Assembly (NCBI GenBank): GCA_023386585.1
Contig: JAEWJM010000008.1
Location: 1 to 43,554 of the forward strand
Length of the DNA stretch: 43,554 nucleotides
Reading direction: 5' to 3'
From: Bacteroidota bacterium
Lineage (GTDB): Bacteria; Bacteroidota; Bacteroidia; Flavobacteriales; Flavobacteriaceae
The notes under the pieces were generated by a model, which was given only the letters and a program-made list of their open reading frames with translations, was not told the origin of the DNA and made no database searches. This document shows, piece by piece, positions 16,609 to 24,769 of the stretch (its first letter is position 1; each line of letters starts with the position of its first letter). Made by a program: the position numbers and the translations under genes.

Positions 16609-17295
16609 TTACTCAAGCAAAAAACTCACGTTGACGTTAGCAACGATGCTGATCTCGCCGACTGCCAAAGTCTCTCGCGGTGCGCCAGCATCCTCGGCTT
16701 TTGCCATTCGCATGGTTTCATACATTGGCGGATTGTAAACTTGGGTATTGTCGGCGATATTGATTGCTTTCCCTGCTTTTTGTCCCAACACCGAAACGTA
16801 ATCTTCGGCTTTGTGCCGCGCATCGCGGATTGCCGCCTTTCGGGCTTCCGATTGGTAGTCAGCTAATTTGGATGAGCGGAACTCGACATTGTTGATCCTG
16901 TTACTTCCGGCATCAACCACATCTTCCATCAGCTGGCCGTAAAGATTCAGGTCTTTTATCAGGATTTCAACTGTCTGCGTTGCCACGTAATTGTATTTCT
17001 TCCTGTCGTAATCGTATTGCGGATTCAGCGACACGCGGCGGGTTACCACGTCTTCCTTCGGAATTTTGTTTTTTTTGATGGCCTGCAGCACTTTTTCGAT
17101 GGCGGCATCATTTTGCTTTTTGACATCGTCCGCCTTGTTACCCTTGCTTTCTACCGAAAGCGATACAAAAACCTGGTCGGGAATGACCTTGATTTTACCT
17201 TCACCGTTTACGTTGATTTGCGGAAGCGGACGGACTTCCTGTGCATTTGCGGCCGACATAAAAAGAAATGCAGCGGCCAGGATCATGTTTTTCAT
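16609..17295 (-). CDS. SIMPL-domain (DUF541) periplasmic protein
   Basis: 228 residues. The signal peptide MKNMILAAAFLFMSAANA is followed by the SIMPL/DUF541 domain: INVNGEGKIKVIPDQVFVSLSVES at its start (residues 28-51) and a long alternating beta/helix body with ARKAAIRDARHKAEDYVSVLG near 150-170. Members form oligomeric assemblies in the cell envelope; some are linked to oxidative stress resistance (YggE-like). No catalytic residues are known. It lies 46 nt downstream of the rhomboid gene on the same strand and may be co-transcribed with it. It converges with the DnaE-like gene across a shared terminator. Confidence 0.88.
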   Translation of the reverse strand: MKNMILAAAFLFMSAANAQEVRPLPQINVNGEGKIKVIPDQVFVSLSVESKGNKADDVKKQNDAAIEKVLQAIKKNKIPKEDVVTRRVSLNPQYDYDRKKYNYVATQTVEILIKDLNLYGQLMEDVVDAGSNRINNVEFRSSKLADYQSEARKAAIRDARHKAEDYVSVLGQKAGKAINIADNTQVYNPPMYETMRMAKAEDAGAPRETLAVGEISIVANVNVSFLLE

Positions 17296-17341
17296 GCTGT
17301 TGGTTTTATAAGTTGAAATTCGCCTACCAATAGTTGTGCCG

Positions 17342-17983
17342 TCAAACTTTCCCGCCTCGTTCCAGCGCGAAAAGAAGTACGATCGGAATTGCCAAAAGCA
17401 CGACCATCAGTGTATTTTCGGTAAGCAATGCGGGATCGCGCACAATTGTCAGGACATATCCACCGATGGCACCGCCAAAGTGCGCCGCATGCCCGATGTT
17501 ATCGCGTCTTGATCGCATTCCGTAAATGGAATATAACAAATATCCAATCCCAAAAATATATGCGGGGATCGGAATCGGTATAAAGAACAGATATAAACTC
17601 ATGTCGGGCCGTAACAAAATAGCCGAATACAGCACTCCGGTAACGGCACCCGACGCTCCGATGGCGCGGTAACTGTACTCGTTCTTGTGGAGCAACAACG
17701 TGAGCAAGCTTCCAAAAATGAGACTGGCAATGTAAATCAGGGCAAAAGTGTATGTTCCCAAATAATCAATCACGACCGGTGCAAAGAAATACAGCGTGAT
17801 CATGTTGAAGGCGAGATGCGCTATATCGGCATGAAGAAAAGCCGAGCTGAACATCCTGATCTGGTCACCGGCGCGGATGCTTCCGATGTGAAATTCATAC
17901 CGTCGGAAGAAGGCGATATCATTAAATCCCTTAAACGAAACGATCAGGTTAGCCGCAATAATCGCGATCAGGACTAAATTCAT
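17342..17983 (-). CDS. Rhomboid-family intramembrane serine protease
   Basis: 213 residues from the ATG at 17983. The frame is open to 18043, but the added 20 residues precede a clean N-terminal membrane helix (MNLVLIAIIAANLIVSF) and are unlikely to be translated. Six hydrophobic segments are visible. The catalytic serine is S111 in GASGAVTG and the catalytic histidine is probably H168 in GHAAHFGG. The HADIAHLAFNM segment at 51-61 is the usual oxyanion/L1 region. It cleaves membrane helices in the cytoplasmic membrane; substrates are unknown. It is divergent from the acyltransferase gene and 46 nt upstream of the SIMPL gene. Confidence 0.92.
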   Translation of the reverse strand: MNLVLIAIIAANLIVSFKGFNDIAFFRRYEFHIGSIRAGDQIRMFSSAFLHADIAHLAFNMITLYFFAPVVIDYLGTYTFALIYIASLIFGSLLTLLLHKNEYSYRAIGASGAVTGVLYSAILLRPDMSLYLFFIPIPIPAYIFGIGYLLYSIYGMRSRRDNIGHAAHFGGAIGGYVLTIVRDPALLTENTLMVVLLAIPIVLLFALERGGKV

Positions 17984-18076
17984 ATTTTGTGTTTGAAGCG
18001 TAAAAATAGCGAAAGTTGCCGCCTTGGTAAAATCGGGGCTCAATTACTTTCGTCGTATCTTCGCAAAAAAATACGC

Positions 18077-18973
18077 ATGCAGTTCATTTTGTTCGTGGTG
18101 CTCTACCCGATTCTCTGGTTGATTTCAATCCTGCCCTTCCGGTTGCTTTATCTGCTGTCGGATTTTATCTGCCTGATTGTTTACCGCGTTGTACGCTACC
18201 GAAGAAACGTCGTGCGCAACAACCTGCGCCTCGCGTTTCCAAACCTTTCGTCGGTTGAACGGCTTAAAATCGAGCGAAAATTTTACAGTCACATGTGCGA
18301 TATGTTCCTTGAAATGATCAAGACGATGACAATATCCGACAAGGAAATCAACAAGCGGTTTGCCTACACGAATCTCGACCTTTACCTCGAACTGGAAAAC
18401 AGGGAAAAAAGCATCGCGGTGCTTTGCGCACATTACGCCAGTTACGAATGGGTAATTTCGATGAACAGCCACATCCGATTTGAGGGTTTCGCCATTTACA
18501 AACGCATCGCAAACCCGTATTTCGACAAGTTGGTGCGCGATATCCGTTCCCGCTTTAAAGCGACGCTGATCACGACCAAAGAGACAATTCCAACGATCGA
18601 AAAAAATCAGCGAGAGAACCGTCGCGGCGTTTACGGATTTGCGGGTGACCAGGCGCCAAAAGCGTCAAAAATATATCATTGGGGAACATTTATGGGGATC
18701 GAATCGCCGATCATAACCGGTGCCGAAATGCTGTCGAAGCGATTCGACATGAACGTCATTTTTCTGAAGGTTAAAAAAGTGAGGCGCGGTTACTACGTGG
18801 CAACGTTTTCAAATCCGATCGAAAATGTCCGCGATTACCCGGATTATGCCATTTCAGATGCGTTTATGAAGTGCGTTGAAGAACAGATTCACGAAGCGCC
18901 CGAATTTTACCTTTGGACGCACAAACGCTGGAAAACCACGAAACCTAGACCTATAACGAAAACCACGAACTGA
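18077..18973 (+). CDS. Lysophospholipid / lipid A (LpxL/HtrB-type) acyltransferase
   Basis: 298 residues from the ATG at 18077. An upstream alternative at 17987 adds 30 polar residues that would precede the membrane anchor and overlap the divergent control region. A hydrophobic anchor spans about 2-38. The acyltransferase HX4E motif is CAHYASYEW (H119, E124). GFAGDQAPK (with KASKIYHWGTFMG) and later FYLWTHKRWKT match the LpxL/HtrB family. It would add secondary acyl chains to lipid A at the inner face of the cytoplasmic membrane, but a related aminolipid acyltransferase cannot be excluded. Its last 23 bp overlap the 3' end of the opposing aminotransferase gene. Confidence 0.88.
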   Translation: MQFILFVVLYPILWLISILPFRLLYLLSDFICLIVYRVVRYRRNVVRNNLRLAFPNLSSVERLKIERKFYSHMCDMFLEMIKTMTISDKEINKRFAYTNLDLYLELENREKSIAVLCAHYASYEWVISMNSHIRFEGFAIYKRIANPYFDKLVRDIRSRFKATLITTKETIPTIEKNQRENRRGVYGFAGDQAPKASKIYHWGTFMGIESPIITGAEMLSKRFDMNVIFLKVKKVRRGYYVATFSNPIENVRDYPDYAISDAFMKCVEEQIHEAPEFYLWTHKRWKTTKPRPITKTTN

Positions 18974-20444
18974 TCGGTTCGCCGTCGTTTTCACCGGCAA
19001 GCTTATGTCGGAATTCATTCGATTTCTTGTCGTAAACATAATCGGCAGCCCATTGCTCATGATTTTGAGCCAATGAGGCAATGCTGTCGCAAACAAACGC
19101 AATCTCCGCATCGGTAGTTGTTGGATGAACCGACATCCGGATCCATCCCGGCTTGTCCATCAGATCGCCGCAAGTGATTTTATCGGTCAGCAAATGCGAT
19201 GTTTTCCGGTCAACATGAAGCAGGTAATGTCCGTAAGTGCCGGCACAACTGCATCCGCCGCGCGTCTGGATTCCAAAACGGTCGTTGAGCAACTTTACGC
19301 CAAGATTGAAGTGCAGCCCGTCGATGTAAAACGAGATCACGCCAAGCCGGTTGCGATGCTGCTGTGCAAGAATATGAAGATTTGCGATTGGCAGCAGCCT
19401 TTCGAAAACATAATCGACGATCTCGTGCTCGCGCTCCATGATTTTTTCGACTCCCATCTTTTCCTTGAGCCGGATCGCCAGCGCAGTTTTGATCACCTGC
19501 AAAAAACCTGGAGTTCCGCCGTCTTCGCGGTCTTCAATGTTGTCAATGTACTTATGTTCGCCCCACGGATTCGTCCAGCTCACGGTTCCGCCGCCCGGAT
19601 GGTCGGGAACCATATTTTTGTACAACTTGCTGTTGAAAATCAAAACACCCGAAGTGCCCGGTCCGCCTAAAAACTTGTGCGGAGAAAAGAAAATCGCGTC
19701 CAGATAAGCCTCCGGATCTTCCGGATGCATGTCAATATCCACATACGGCGCCGAACAGGCAAAGTCCACAAAACAAACCCCGTTCGCACGGTGCATCATT
19801 TTGGCCACTTCGTGGTAAGGCGTACTGATTCCGGTGACGTTCGAGCAAGAAGTGACCGATGCAATTTTTAAAACGCAGTCCTTATATTTTTCGAGAAGTG
19901 CGGCAAAACTGTCCAGGCACAAAAGTCCTTTCGGGCAAGCCGGAATAACTTCAACTTTTGCGATCGTCTCAAGCCAGGAAGTCTGGTTGGAATGGTGTTC
20001 CATGTGCGAGACAAAAACAACAGGGCGTTTTTCCTCGGGGATGACCGCATATTGCCGAAGGTTTTCAGCAATTCGAAGTCCGAGGATGCGCTGGAATTTA
20101 TTCACAACTCCGGTCATGCCACTGCCTGCGGTGATCAGGACATCGCTTTCCCCGGCGTTCACATGCCGCTTGATGATGTTTCGCGCCTGATGGTAAGCAA
20201 TTGTCATCGCCGTTCCCGTCGCGGTCGTTTCGGTATGCGTGTTCGCCACGAATGGGCCGAATTCACTCAGCATTTTTTCCTCGATCGGCCGGTACAATCT
20301 TCCGCTGGCCGTCCAATCGGTATAAACGATCTTTTTTCTGCCGAAAGGCGATTCGAATTCCTGGTCAATTCCGATGATATTGTTCCTGAATTGCAAAAAA
20401 TGCCGTTCGAGTTCCGTCTGCGTGGGATTGCCTGCTGCGATCAT
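18951..20444 (-). CDS. Class V aminotransferase / cysteine desulfurase-like PLP enzyme
   Basis: 497 residues, longer than SufS (about 405). The PLP lysine is in FFSPHKFLGGPGTSG near 255. Other fold-type I marks include YTDWTASGR near 41-49, NTHTETTATG near 68-77, and SHMEHHSNQTSW near 145-156. A Cys-rich motif RGGCSCAGTYGHYLL sits where cysteine desulfurases carry their catalytic loop. The substrate is not evident; it is not a clear SufS or IscS because no Suf/Isc genes are near. A strong promoter lies immediately upstream (20463-20493). Confidence 0.82.
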   Translation of the reverse strand: MIAAGNPTQTELERHFLQFRNNIIGIDQEFESPFGRKKIVYTDWTASGRLYRPIEEKMLSEFGPFVANTHTETTATGTAMTIAYHQARNIIKRHVNAGESDVLITAGSGMTGVVNKFQRILGLRIAENLRQYAVIPEEKRPVVFVSHMEHHSNQTSWLETIAKVEVIPACPKGLLCLDSFAALLEKYKDCVLKIASVTSCSNVTGISTPYHEVAKMMHRANGVCFVDFACSAPYVDIDMHPEDPEAYLDAIFFSPHKFLGGPGTSGVLIFNSKLYKNMVPDHPGGGTVSWTNPWGEHKYIDNIEDREDGGTPGFLQVIKTALAIRLKEKMGVEKIMEREHEIVDYVFERLLPIANLHILAQQHRNRLGVISFYIDGLHFNLGVKLLNDRFGIQTRGGCSCAGTYGHYLLHVDRKTSHLLTDKITCGDLMDKPGWIRMSVHPTTTDAEIAFVCDSIASLAQNHEQWAADYVYDKKSNEFRHKLAGENDGEPISSWFSL

Positions 20445-20462
20445 GGTTGTAAATTATGGCTT

Positions 20463-20493
20463 CAAAGATAACGCATTTAGCATGTTGCCGCAA
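20463..20493 (-). promoter_or_regulatory. Promoter of the class V aminotransferase gene
   Basis: On the minus strand TTG (20491-20493), a 20-nt spacer and TATCTTTG (20463-20470) match the Bacteroidetes -33/-7 consensus. The -7 box is 18 nt before the start codon. Confidence 0.7.
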
Positions 20494-20514
20494 CCGGTAG
20501 CGCGATCACTAACT

Positions 20515-20547
20515 AAAAAATCCGCAGTAAAGCGGATTTGATTTTTT
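20515..20547 (-). terminator. Hairpin terminator downstream of glmM
   Basis: AAATCCGC (20518-20525), loop AGTAAA, GCGGATTT (20532-20539), flanked by A6 and T6 runs. It ends the glmM transcript before the aminotransferase promoter. Confidence 0.75.
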
Positions 20548-20555
20548 GGGCGTGC

Positions 20556-20648
20556 CGGCGTTAACAGCATTTCACATAACATCGCGTTTCATCAACGCCG
20601 TCGGGCTTTCCGCGGCGCATGGCGCCCTGCTGCAAGCCCTCACGCGGT
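20556..20648 (-). repeat. Flavobacterial intergenic element B, at the 3' end of glmM
   Basis: On the plus strand CGGCGTT (20556-20562) pairs with AACGCCG (20594-20600). GGGCTT (20603-20608) pairs with AAGCCC (20634-20639). GGCGC (20614-20618) pairs with GCGCC (20622-20626). Read on the minus strand it begins right after the glmM stop codon with CGTGAGGGCTTGCAGC and continues to GCGGAAAGCCCGACGG, related in pattern to elements A and C. Confidence 0.55.
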
Positions 20649-22039
20649 TAAATTCCGGCGACTTCCTTTATTTCATCGATGATGCGAAGCGCAAGGCCGT
20701 CTGCTTCCTTTTGGGTCGCCGCCTCGGTATAGATCCGGATGATCGGCTCGGTGTTCGATTTACGCAAATGCACCCAATTCTCGGCAAAATCGATCTTCAC
20801 GCCATCGATTGTCTTGCAATCTTCTGCGCGATAGCGGTCGTGCATCGCTTCCAGGATCGCGTCAACGTCAATCTGCGGCGTCAGTTCGATCTTGTTCTTG
20901 CTCATATAATATTCGGAATACGTCTTTCTCAGTTCCGACACTTTCATCTTCTTGTGCGCAAGATGCGTAAGGAACAAGGCAACGCCAACAAGGCTGTCTC
21001 GACCGTAATGCAATTCCGGATAAATGATTCCGCCGTTGCCTTCGCCACCAATTACGGCGTTGTTTTTCTTCATCAACTCGACCACATTCACTTCACCAAC
21101 GGCACTTGCTTCATAACTTCCGCCATGCAATTGCGTGATGTCGCGAAGCGCGCGCGACGACGAAAGGTTGGAAACCGTATTTCCCGGAGTTTTTCCAAGC
21201 ACATAATCGGCAACGGCAACCAGCGTGTATTCTTCGCCAAACATTTCGCCGTCCTCACTGATGAACGCCAAACGATCAACATCGGGATCGACAACGATTC
21301 CAAGATCGGCTTTTTCCTTAACTACAAGCGCGCAGATATCGGTCAGATGTTCTTTCAACGGTTCGGGATTGTGCGGAAAATGACCGTTTGGCTCGCAATA
21401 AAGTTCTACGACTTCAACGCCAAGCTGCTCGAGCAAATCCGGGATAATGATTCCTCCGGAAGAGTTCACTCCGTCCACTACCACTTTAAATTTAGCCGCA
21501 CGCACCGCAGCGGCATCAACGAGCGGCAAGTTCAGCACTTCACGGATGTGAATATCCATGTACCGGCCATTTTCGGTAATCGTTCCAAGATCGTCCACGA
21601 AAGCAAAATCAAAAGCTTCGTTTTCAGCAATATTCAAAATCTTTGCACCTTCAGCGCCACTCAGGAACTCACCTTTGTCATTCAACAGCTTGAGCGCATT
21701 CCATTGCTTCGGATTGTGTGAAGCCGTAAGGATTATGCCGCCATCGGCTTTTTCCAGCGGTACGGCGACTTCAACCGTGGGCGTTGTCGAGAGGCCAAGA
21801 TCGATCACGTCAATTCCGAGTCCGACCAGCGTTTGCGCCACCAGGTTATGAACCATCGGCCCGGATATACGCGCATCGCGGCCAATCACAACCTTGAGTT
21901 TTCTTTCGGTGGACTTTTCCGCGCGAAGCCACGTTCCATAAGCAGCAGCAAATTTTACCGCATCGATTGGCGTCAGGTTATCGCCGGTTTTCCCGCCTAT
22001 GGTACCACGGATTCCCGAAATGGATTTTATCAGCGTCAT
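20648..22039 (-). CDS. glmM: Phosphoglucosamine mutase
   Basis: 463 residues from the ATG at 22039; the frame extends to a TTG at 22048, but the ATG gives the usual family N-terminus MTLIKSISGIRG. The catalytic phosphoserine is S107 in TASHNP. The metal-binding loop is DPDVDRL near 248-254, with a GGEGNGG sugar-binding loop near 325 and the phosphate-binding SNTEPIIRIY near 430. It converts glucosamine-6-phosphate to glucosamine-1-phosphate for peptidoglycan and lipopolysaccharide precursor synthesis in the cytoplasm. A phosphomannomutase/phosphoglucomutase role is the nearest alternative in this superfamily. Confidence 0.93.
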   Translation of the reverse strand: MTLIKSISGIRGTIGGKTGDNLTPIDAVKFAAAYGTWLRAEKSTERKLKVVIGRDARISGPMVHNLVAQTLVGLGIDVIDLGLSTTPTVEVAVPLEKADGGIILTASHNPKQWNALKLLNDKGEFLSGAEGAKILNIAENEAFDFAFVDDLGTITENGRYMDIHIREVLNLPLVDAAAVRAAKFKVVVDGVNSSGGIIIPDLLEQLGVEVVELYCEPNGHFPHNPEPLKEHLTDICALVVKEKADLGIVVDPDVDRLAFISEDGEMFGEEYTLVAVADYVLGKTPGNTVSNLSSSRALRDITQLHGGSYEASAVGEVNVVELMKKNNAVIGGEGNGGIIYPELHYGRDSLVGVALFLTHLAHKKMKVSELRKTYSEYYMSKNKIELTPQIDVDAILEAMHDRYRAEDCKTIDGVKIDFAENWVHLRKSNTEPIIRIYTEAATQKEADGLALRIIDEIKEVAGI

Positions 22040-22062
22040 TTTTGTCAAATTTTAATTACGCG

Positions 22063-22070
22063 CAAATATA
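22063..22070 (-). promoter_or_regulatory. -7 box of the glmM promoter
   Basis: TATATTTG on the minus strand is a perfect TAnnTTTG box, 23 nt before the ATG at 22039. No TTG is visible at the -33 distance. Confidence 0.45.
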
Positions 22071-22185
22071 AGAAGTAGTTGCGCAGGCCGGAAAATGTAA
22101 CGGACAACAATTGAAAATAATCGACAAGGCGCAAAATTCCTGCAATCACGAATGCATTCACTATCTTTAACACACAAGCCACAAC

Positions 22186-22773
22186 ATGAACTTCCTTGCG
22201 CACATATACCTTTCCGGCAACGATCCGCTTGTGAGGATCGGAAACTTCATGGCCGACGGCATCCGCGGAAAAGAGTTCGAAAATTTCCCCGAAAAAATTC
22301 GGCAGGGCATTATCCTCCATCGTGCGATCGACACTTTCACTGATATGCATCCGGTTTTCCGGCGCGGTACAAAGCGGTTGCATCCGCAATTTCACCATTA
22401 TGCCGGAGTCATCATGGACGTTTTTTACGACCACTTCCTCGCCAAAAACTGGGACCGATATTGCGAAATGAGCCTGACGGATTACGCGGCTGCTTTTTAT
22501 CAATCATTGGAACAAAACGGCAACGTGATCACCCAAAAGACCAGCAATTTGCTTCCGTACATGATCAAAGAAAATTGGCTGGTAAGCTACGCCTCGACTG
22601 AAGGAATTTCTAAAATCTTATCCAGAATGGACGCGCGGACCAGCAACCGATCGCAAATGAGATTCGCCCCCGATGCGCTGCTTCGCGACTACGACCAGTA
22701 CCAAACCGAATTCACTGAGTTCTTTGAAGATGTCCGCGTGATGGCAGCCGGAAAACTCGCTTCTCTGAAATAA
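22186..22773 (+). CDS. acpH: Acyl carrier protein phosphodiesterase (AcpH, DUF479)
   Basis: 195 residues, matching AcpH length. It starts MNFLAHIYLSG and has GNFMADGIRGKEFENFP near 20-36, then ILHRAIDTFTDMHPVFR near 43-59 and HYAGVIMDVFYDHFLA near 71-86, which together are the DUF479 signature with conserved His and Asp residues of the metal site. AcpH removes the phosphopantetheine arm from acyl carrier protein. A promoter-like TATCTTTA lies at 22162-22169. It is 138 nt from the divergent glmM start. Confidence 0.85.
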   Translation: MNFLAHIYLSGNDPLVRIGNFMADGIRGKEFENFPEKIRQGIILHRAIDTFTDMHPVFRRGTKRLHPQFHHYAGVIMDVFYDHFLAKNWDRYCEMSLTDYAAAFYQSLEQNGNVITQKTSNLLPYMIKENWLVSYASTEGISKILSRMDARTSNRSQMRFAPDALLRDYDQYQTEFTEFFEDVRVMAAGKLASLK

Positions 22774-22870
22774 CATCAAATTGCGGCTTTGAAAATCCAG
22801 GGTAGACTTTCAAAGCTCTCCACTCCATTGTACAATTTTATGCGTAATTTAGCGCCCCGTAATTTTTACG

Positions 22871-24691
22871 ATGCCACAAAAGAAAGCCTCAATATTCAAG
22901 ATTACTTACAGGCGCGTTGCCGGAAGGGTTCAAGCCATCTTTTTCCTGCTCAAAACCCTTCTCAGCGAACGTCAGTTCATTTATGTTTCGAGCGTGGCCG
23001 TTGGGATTTCCTGCGGTTTTGCGGTCATTGCCCTAAAGTCGTTTGCGCACTATGTTTTCGTCGGGGCCAATTACCTGAATAATTACCTTAAACTGCCTTA
23101 TATCAATAGTATTCTTCCCGTGTTCGGTATTTTGCTTACCGTTTTTGTGGTGAAGAACCTTTTGGATGGAAAGCTCGAAAAAGGCAGCTCCCGAATTTTG
23201 TACGCGGTCGCAAAACGCGGCGGAATCATGCCGAAGCGCCAGATGTACGCCCAGATCATAACTAGTTCACTTACCGTCGGCCTTGGCGGCTCGGCCGGAC
23301 TCGAATCGCCGATCACGATTACCGGAGCGGCCTTCGGATCTAACTATGCGCAGCGTTACCGACTGTCGCAAAAAGACCGTATTTTATTGCTTGCCTGTGG
23401 CGTGGCGGCCGGAATCGGTGCGGCGTTCAATGCGCCAATTGCAGGTGTTCTATTTGCCATTGAAATTGTCCTGACCGACGTCACCATCAGCGCGTTCATC
23501 CCGATAATGATCGCAACCGCTTCGGGCGCTTTGGTTTCAAACGTCTTGCTCGACGAAGAAGTATTGTTGTCGTTCCGCCAGGAACTTACGTTCGATTACC
23601 ACAATATTCCGTTTTATATTTTGCTGGGCGTACTTGCCGGTTTCATGGCGGTTTACCATGCGCGGAATTTTCGCCGTGTGGAAGTTTTTTTCGGCCGGAT
23701 AAAAAATACAACGTACAAGAAAGCGCTTTTCGGATCGCTACTTTTGGCAATCCTGATCTTTTTCTTCCCGACGCTGTTCGGCGAAGGTTATGAATCGATC
23801 AAGGTTTTGTCTTCGGCACATCCGGAACGCCTGATGCAAAACACGGTTGTTGAAGGCTTGAAGGACAACAAGCTGGTGCTTCTGATTTTCATCGGGATGT
23901 CGGTCCTGCTCAAAACCTTCGCAACAGGGCTGACACTCGGAAGCGGCGGAAACGGCGGAAACTTCGCACCATCACTTTTTCTGGGTTCATACCTCGGATT
24001 CTTTATGGCGACCGGGATCAATATGACGGGCGTGCTTCGACCGTTGCCGGTAGCAAATTTTACGATCGTCGGAATGGCGGGGATATTAAGCGGACTCTTC
24101 CATGCACCACTGACTGCGATCTTCCTGATTGGCGAAATCACCGGCGGGTACGGCTTGATGGTGCCGCTTATGATCGTTTCCTCGATCAGCTTTGCAATCA
24201 CGAAGCAGTTTGAGACTTACTCGATGGATGTCAAGCATCTGGCCAGTAAAGGCGAGGCTTTTACAAGCGACAAAGACAAAAACATCCTGTCAAATATCGA
24301 TGTGCTGTCACTTGTTGAAACCGATTTGCAGGTATTGCGGAGCGAGGATTCGATGGAGTATTTCCTCAACCTGCTTTCAACTACAAATCAGCGGGTTTTT
24401 GCAGTTACCGACGAAAGAAATATGCTAAAGGGAATTATCGATTTTGAAACGGCGCGTCCGATCATTTTCAATACATTCCGGGTAAAGTTCACACCTTTGC
24501 ACGAACTCATCACCGATCCGAAAGCCGTCATTTCGCTCGACGAAGGAATGGAACGGATCATGCATAAATTCGAAGCAACGAATGCCGACACTTTGCCGGT
24601 GATCAATAACAGAAAATATTTCGGTTTTTTAAGCAAAACTGCAATCCTTGAAAGTTACCGCGAAAGGCTTCGCGAAATGGTAATCGAGTAG
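22871..24691 (+). CDS. ClC-family chloride channel/transporter with CBS domains
   Basis: 606 residues. About ten hydrophobic helices span 40-440. Selectivity-filter motifs are GLGGSAGLESP near 135-145, where Glu in GLESP replaces the GKEGP glutamate position, and GSGGNGGNFAPSLFLG near 356-371. A pair of CBS domains (about 475-600, with LSTTNQRVFAVTDERN and ATNADTLPVINNRK) forms the cytoplasmic tail. It carries chloride across the cytoplasmic membrane, probably as a Cl-/H+ exchanger because the gating Glu is present. It starts 98 nt after the acpH stop and may have its own promoter. Confidence 0.92.
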   Translation: MPQKKASIFKITYRRVAGRVQAIFFLLKTLLSERQFIYVSSVAVGISCGFAVIALKSFAHYVFVGANYLNNYLKLPYINSILPVFGILLTVFVVKNLLDGKLEKGSSRILYAVAKRGGIMPKRQMYAQIITSSLTVGLGGSAGLESPITITGAAFGSNYAQRYRLSQKDRILLLACGVAAGIGAAFNAPIAGVLFAIEIVLTDVTISAFIPIMIATASGALVSNVLLDEEVLLSFRQELTFDYHNIPFYILLGVLAGFMAVYHARNFRRVEVFFGRIKNTTYKKALFGSLLLAILIFFFPTLFGEGYESIKVLSSAHPERLMQNTVVEGLKDNKLVLLIFIGMSVLLKTFATGLTLGSGGNGGNFAPSLFLGSYLGFFMATGINMTGVLRPLPVANFTIVGMAGILSGLFHAPLTAIFLIGEITGGYGLMVPLMIVSSISFAITKQFETYSMDVKHLASKGEAFTSDKDKNILSNIDVLSLVETDLQVLRSEDSMEYFLNLLSTTNQRVFAVTDERNMLKGIIDFETARPIIFNTFRVKFTPLHELITDPKAVISLDEGMERIMHKFEATNADTLPVINNRKYFGFLSKTAILESYRERLREMVIE

Positions 24692-24745
24692 ATTGTATTA
24701 ACATTTTCTTACCGAACCCACACCTGAAAATCGGCCTCAAAAGAC

Positions 24746-24753
24746 TAACTTTG
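24746..24753 (+). promoter_or_regulatory. -7 box of the uvrA promoter
   Basis: TAACTTTG matches TAnnTTTG perfectly and lies 16 nt before the uvrA start. A -33 TTG is not evident. The nucleotide excision repair gene may thus have a regulated promoter. Confidence 0.5.
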
Positions 24754-24769
24754 CGTTTTTTAGAGAAAT

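Noticed and set aside
17987..18076. 30-residue extension of the acyltransferase and 20-residue extension of the rhomboid protein
   Set aside because: They overlap one another on opposite strands, are polar, and precede the membrane anchors that normally start these proteins.
20546..21721. 391-residue plus-strand frame opposite glmM
   Set aside because: It begins inside the terminator region and is the mirror of glmM codon structure, with no domain.
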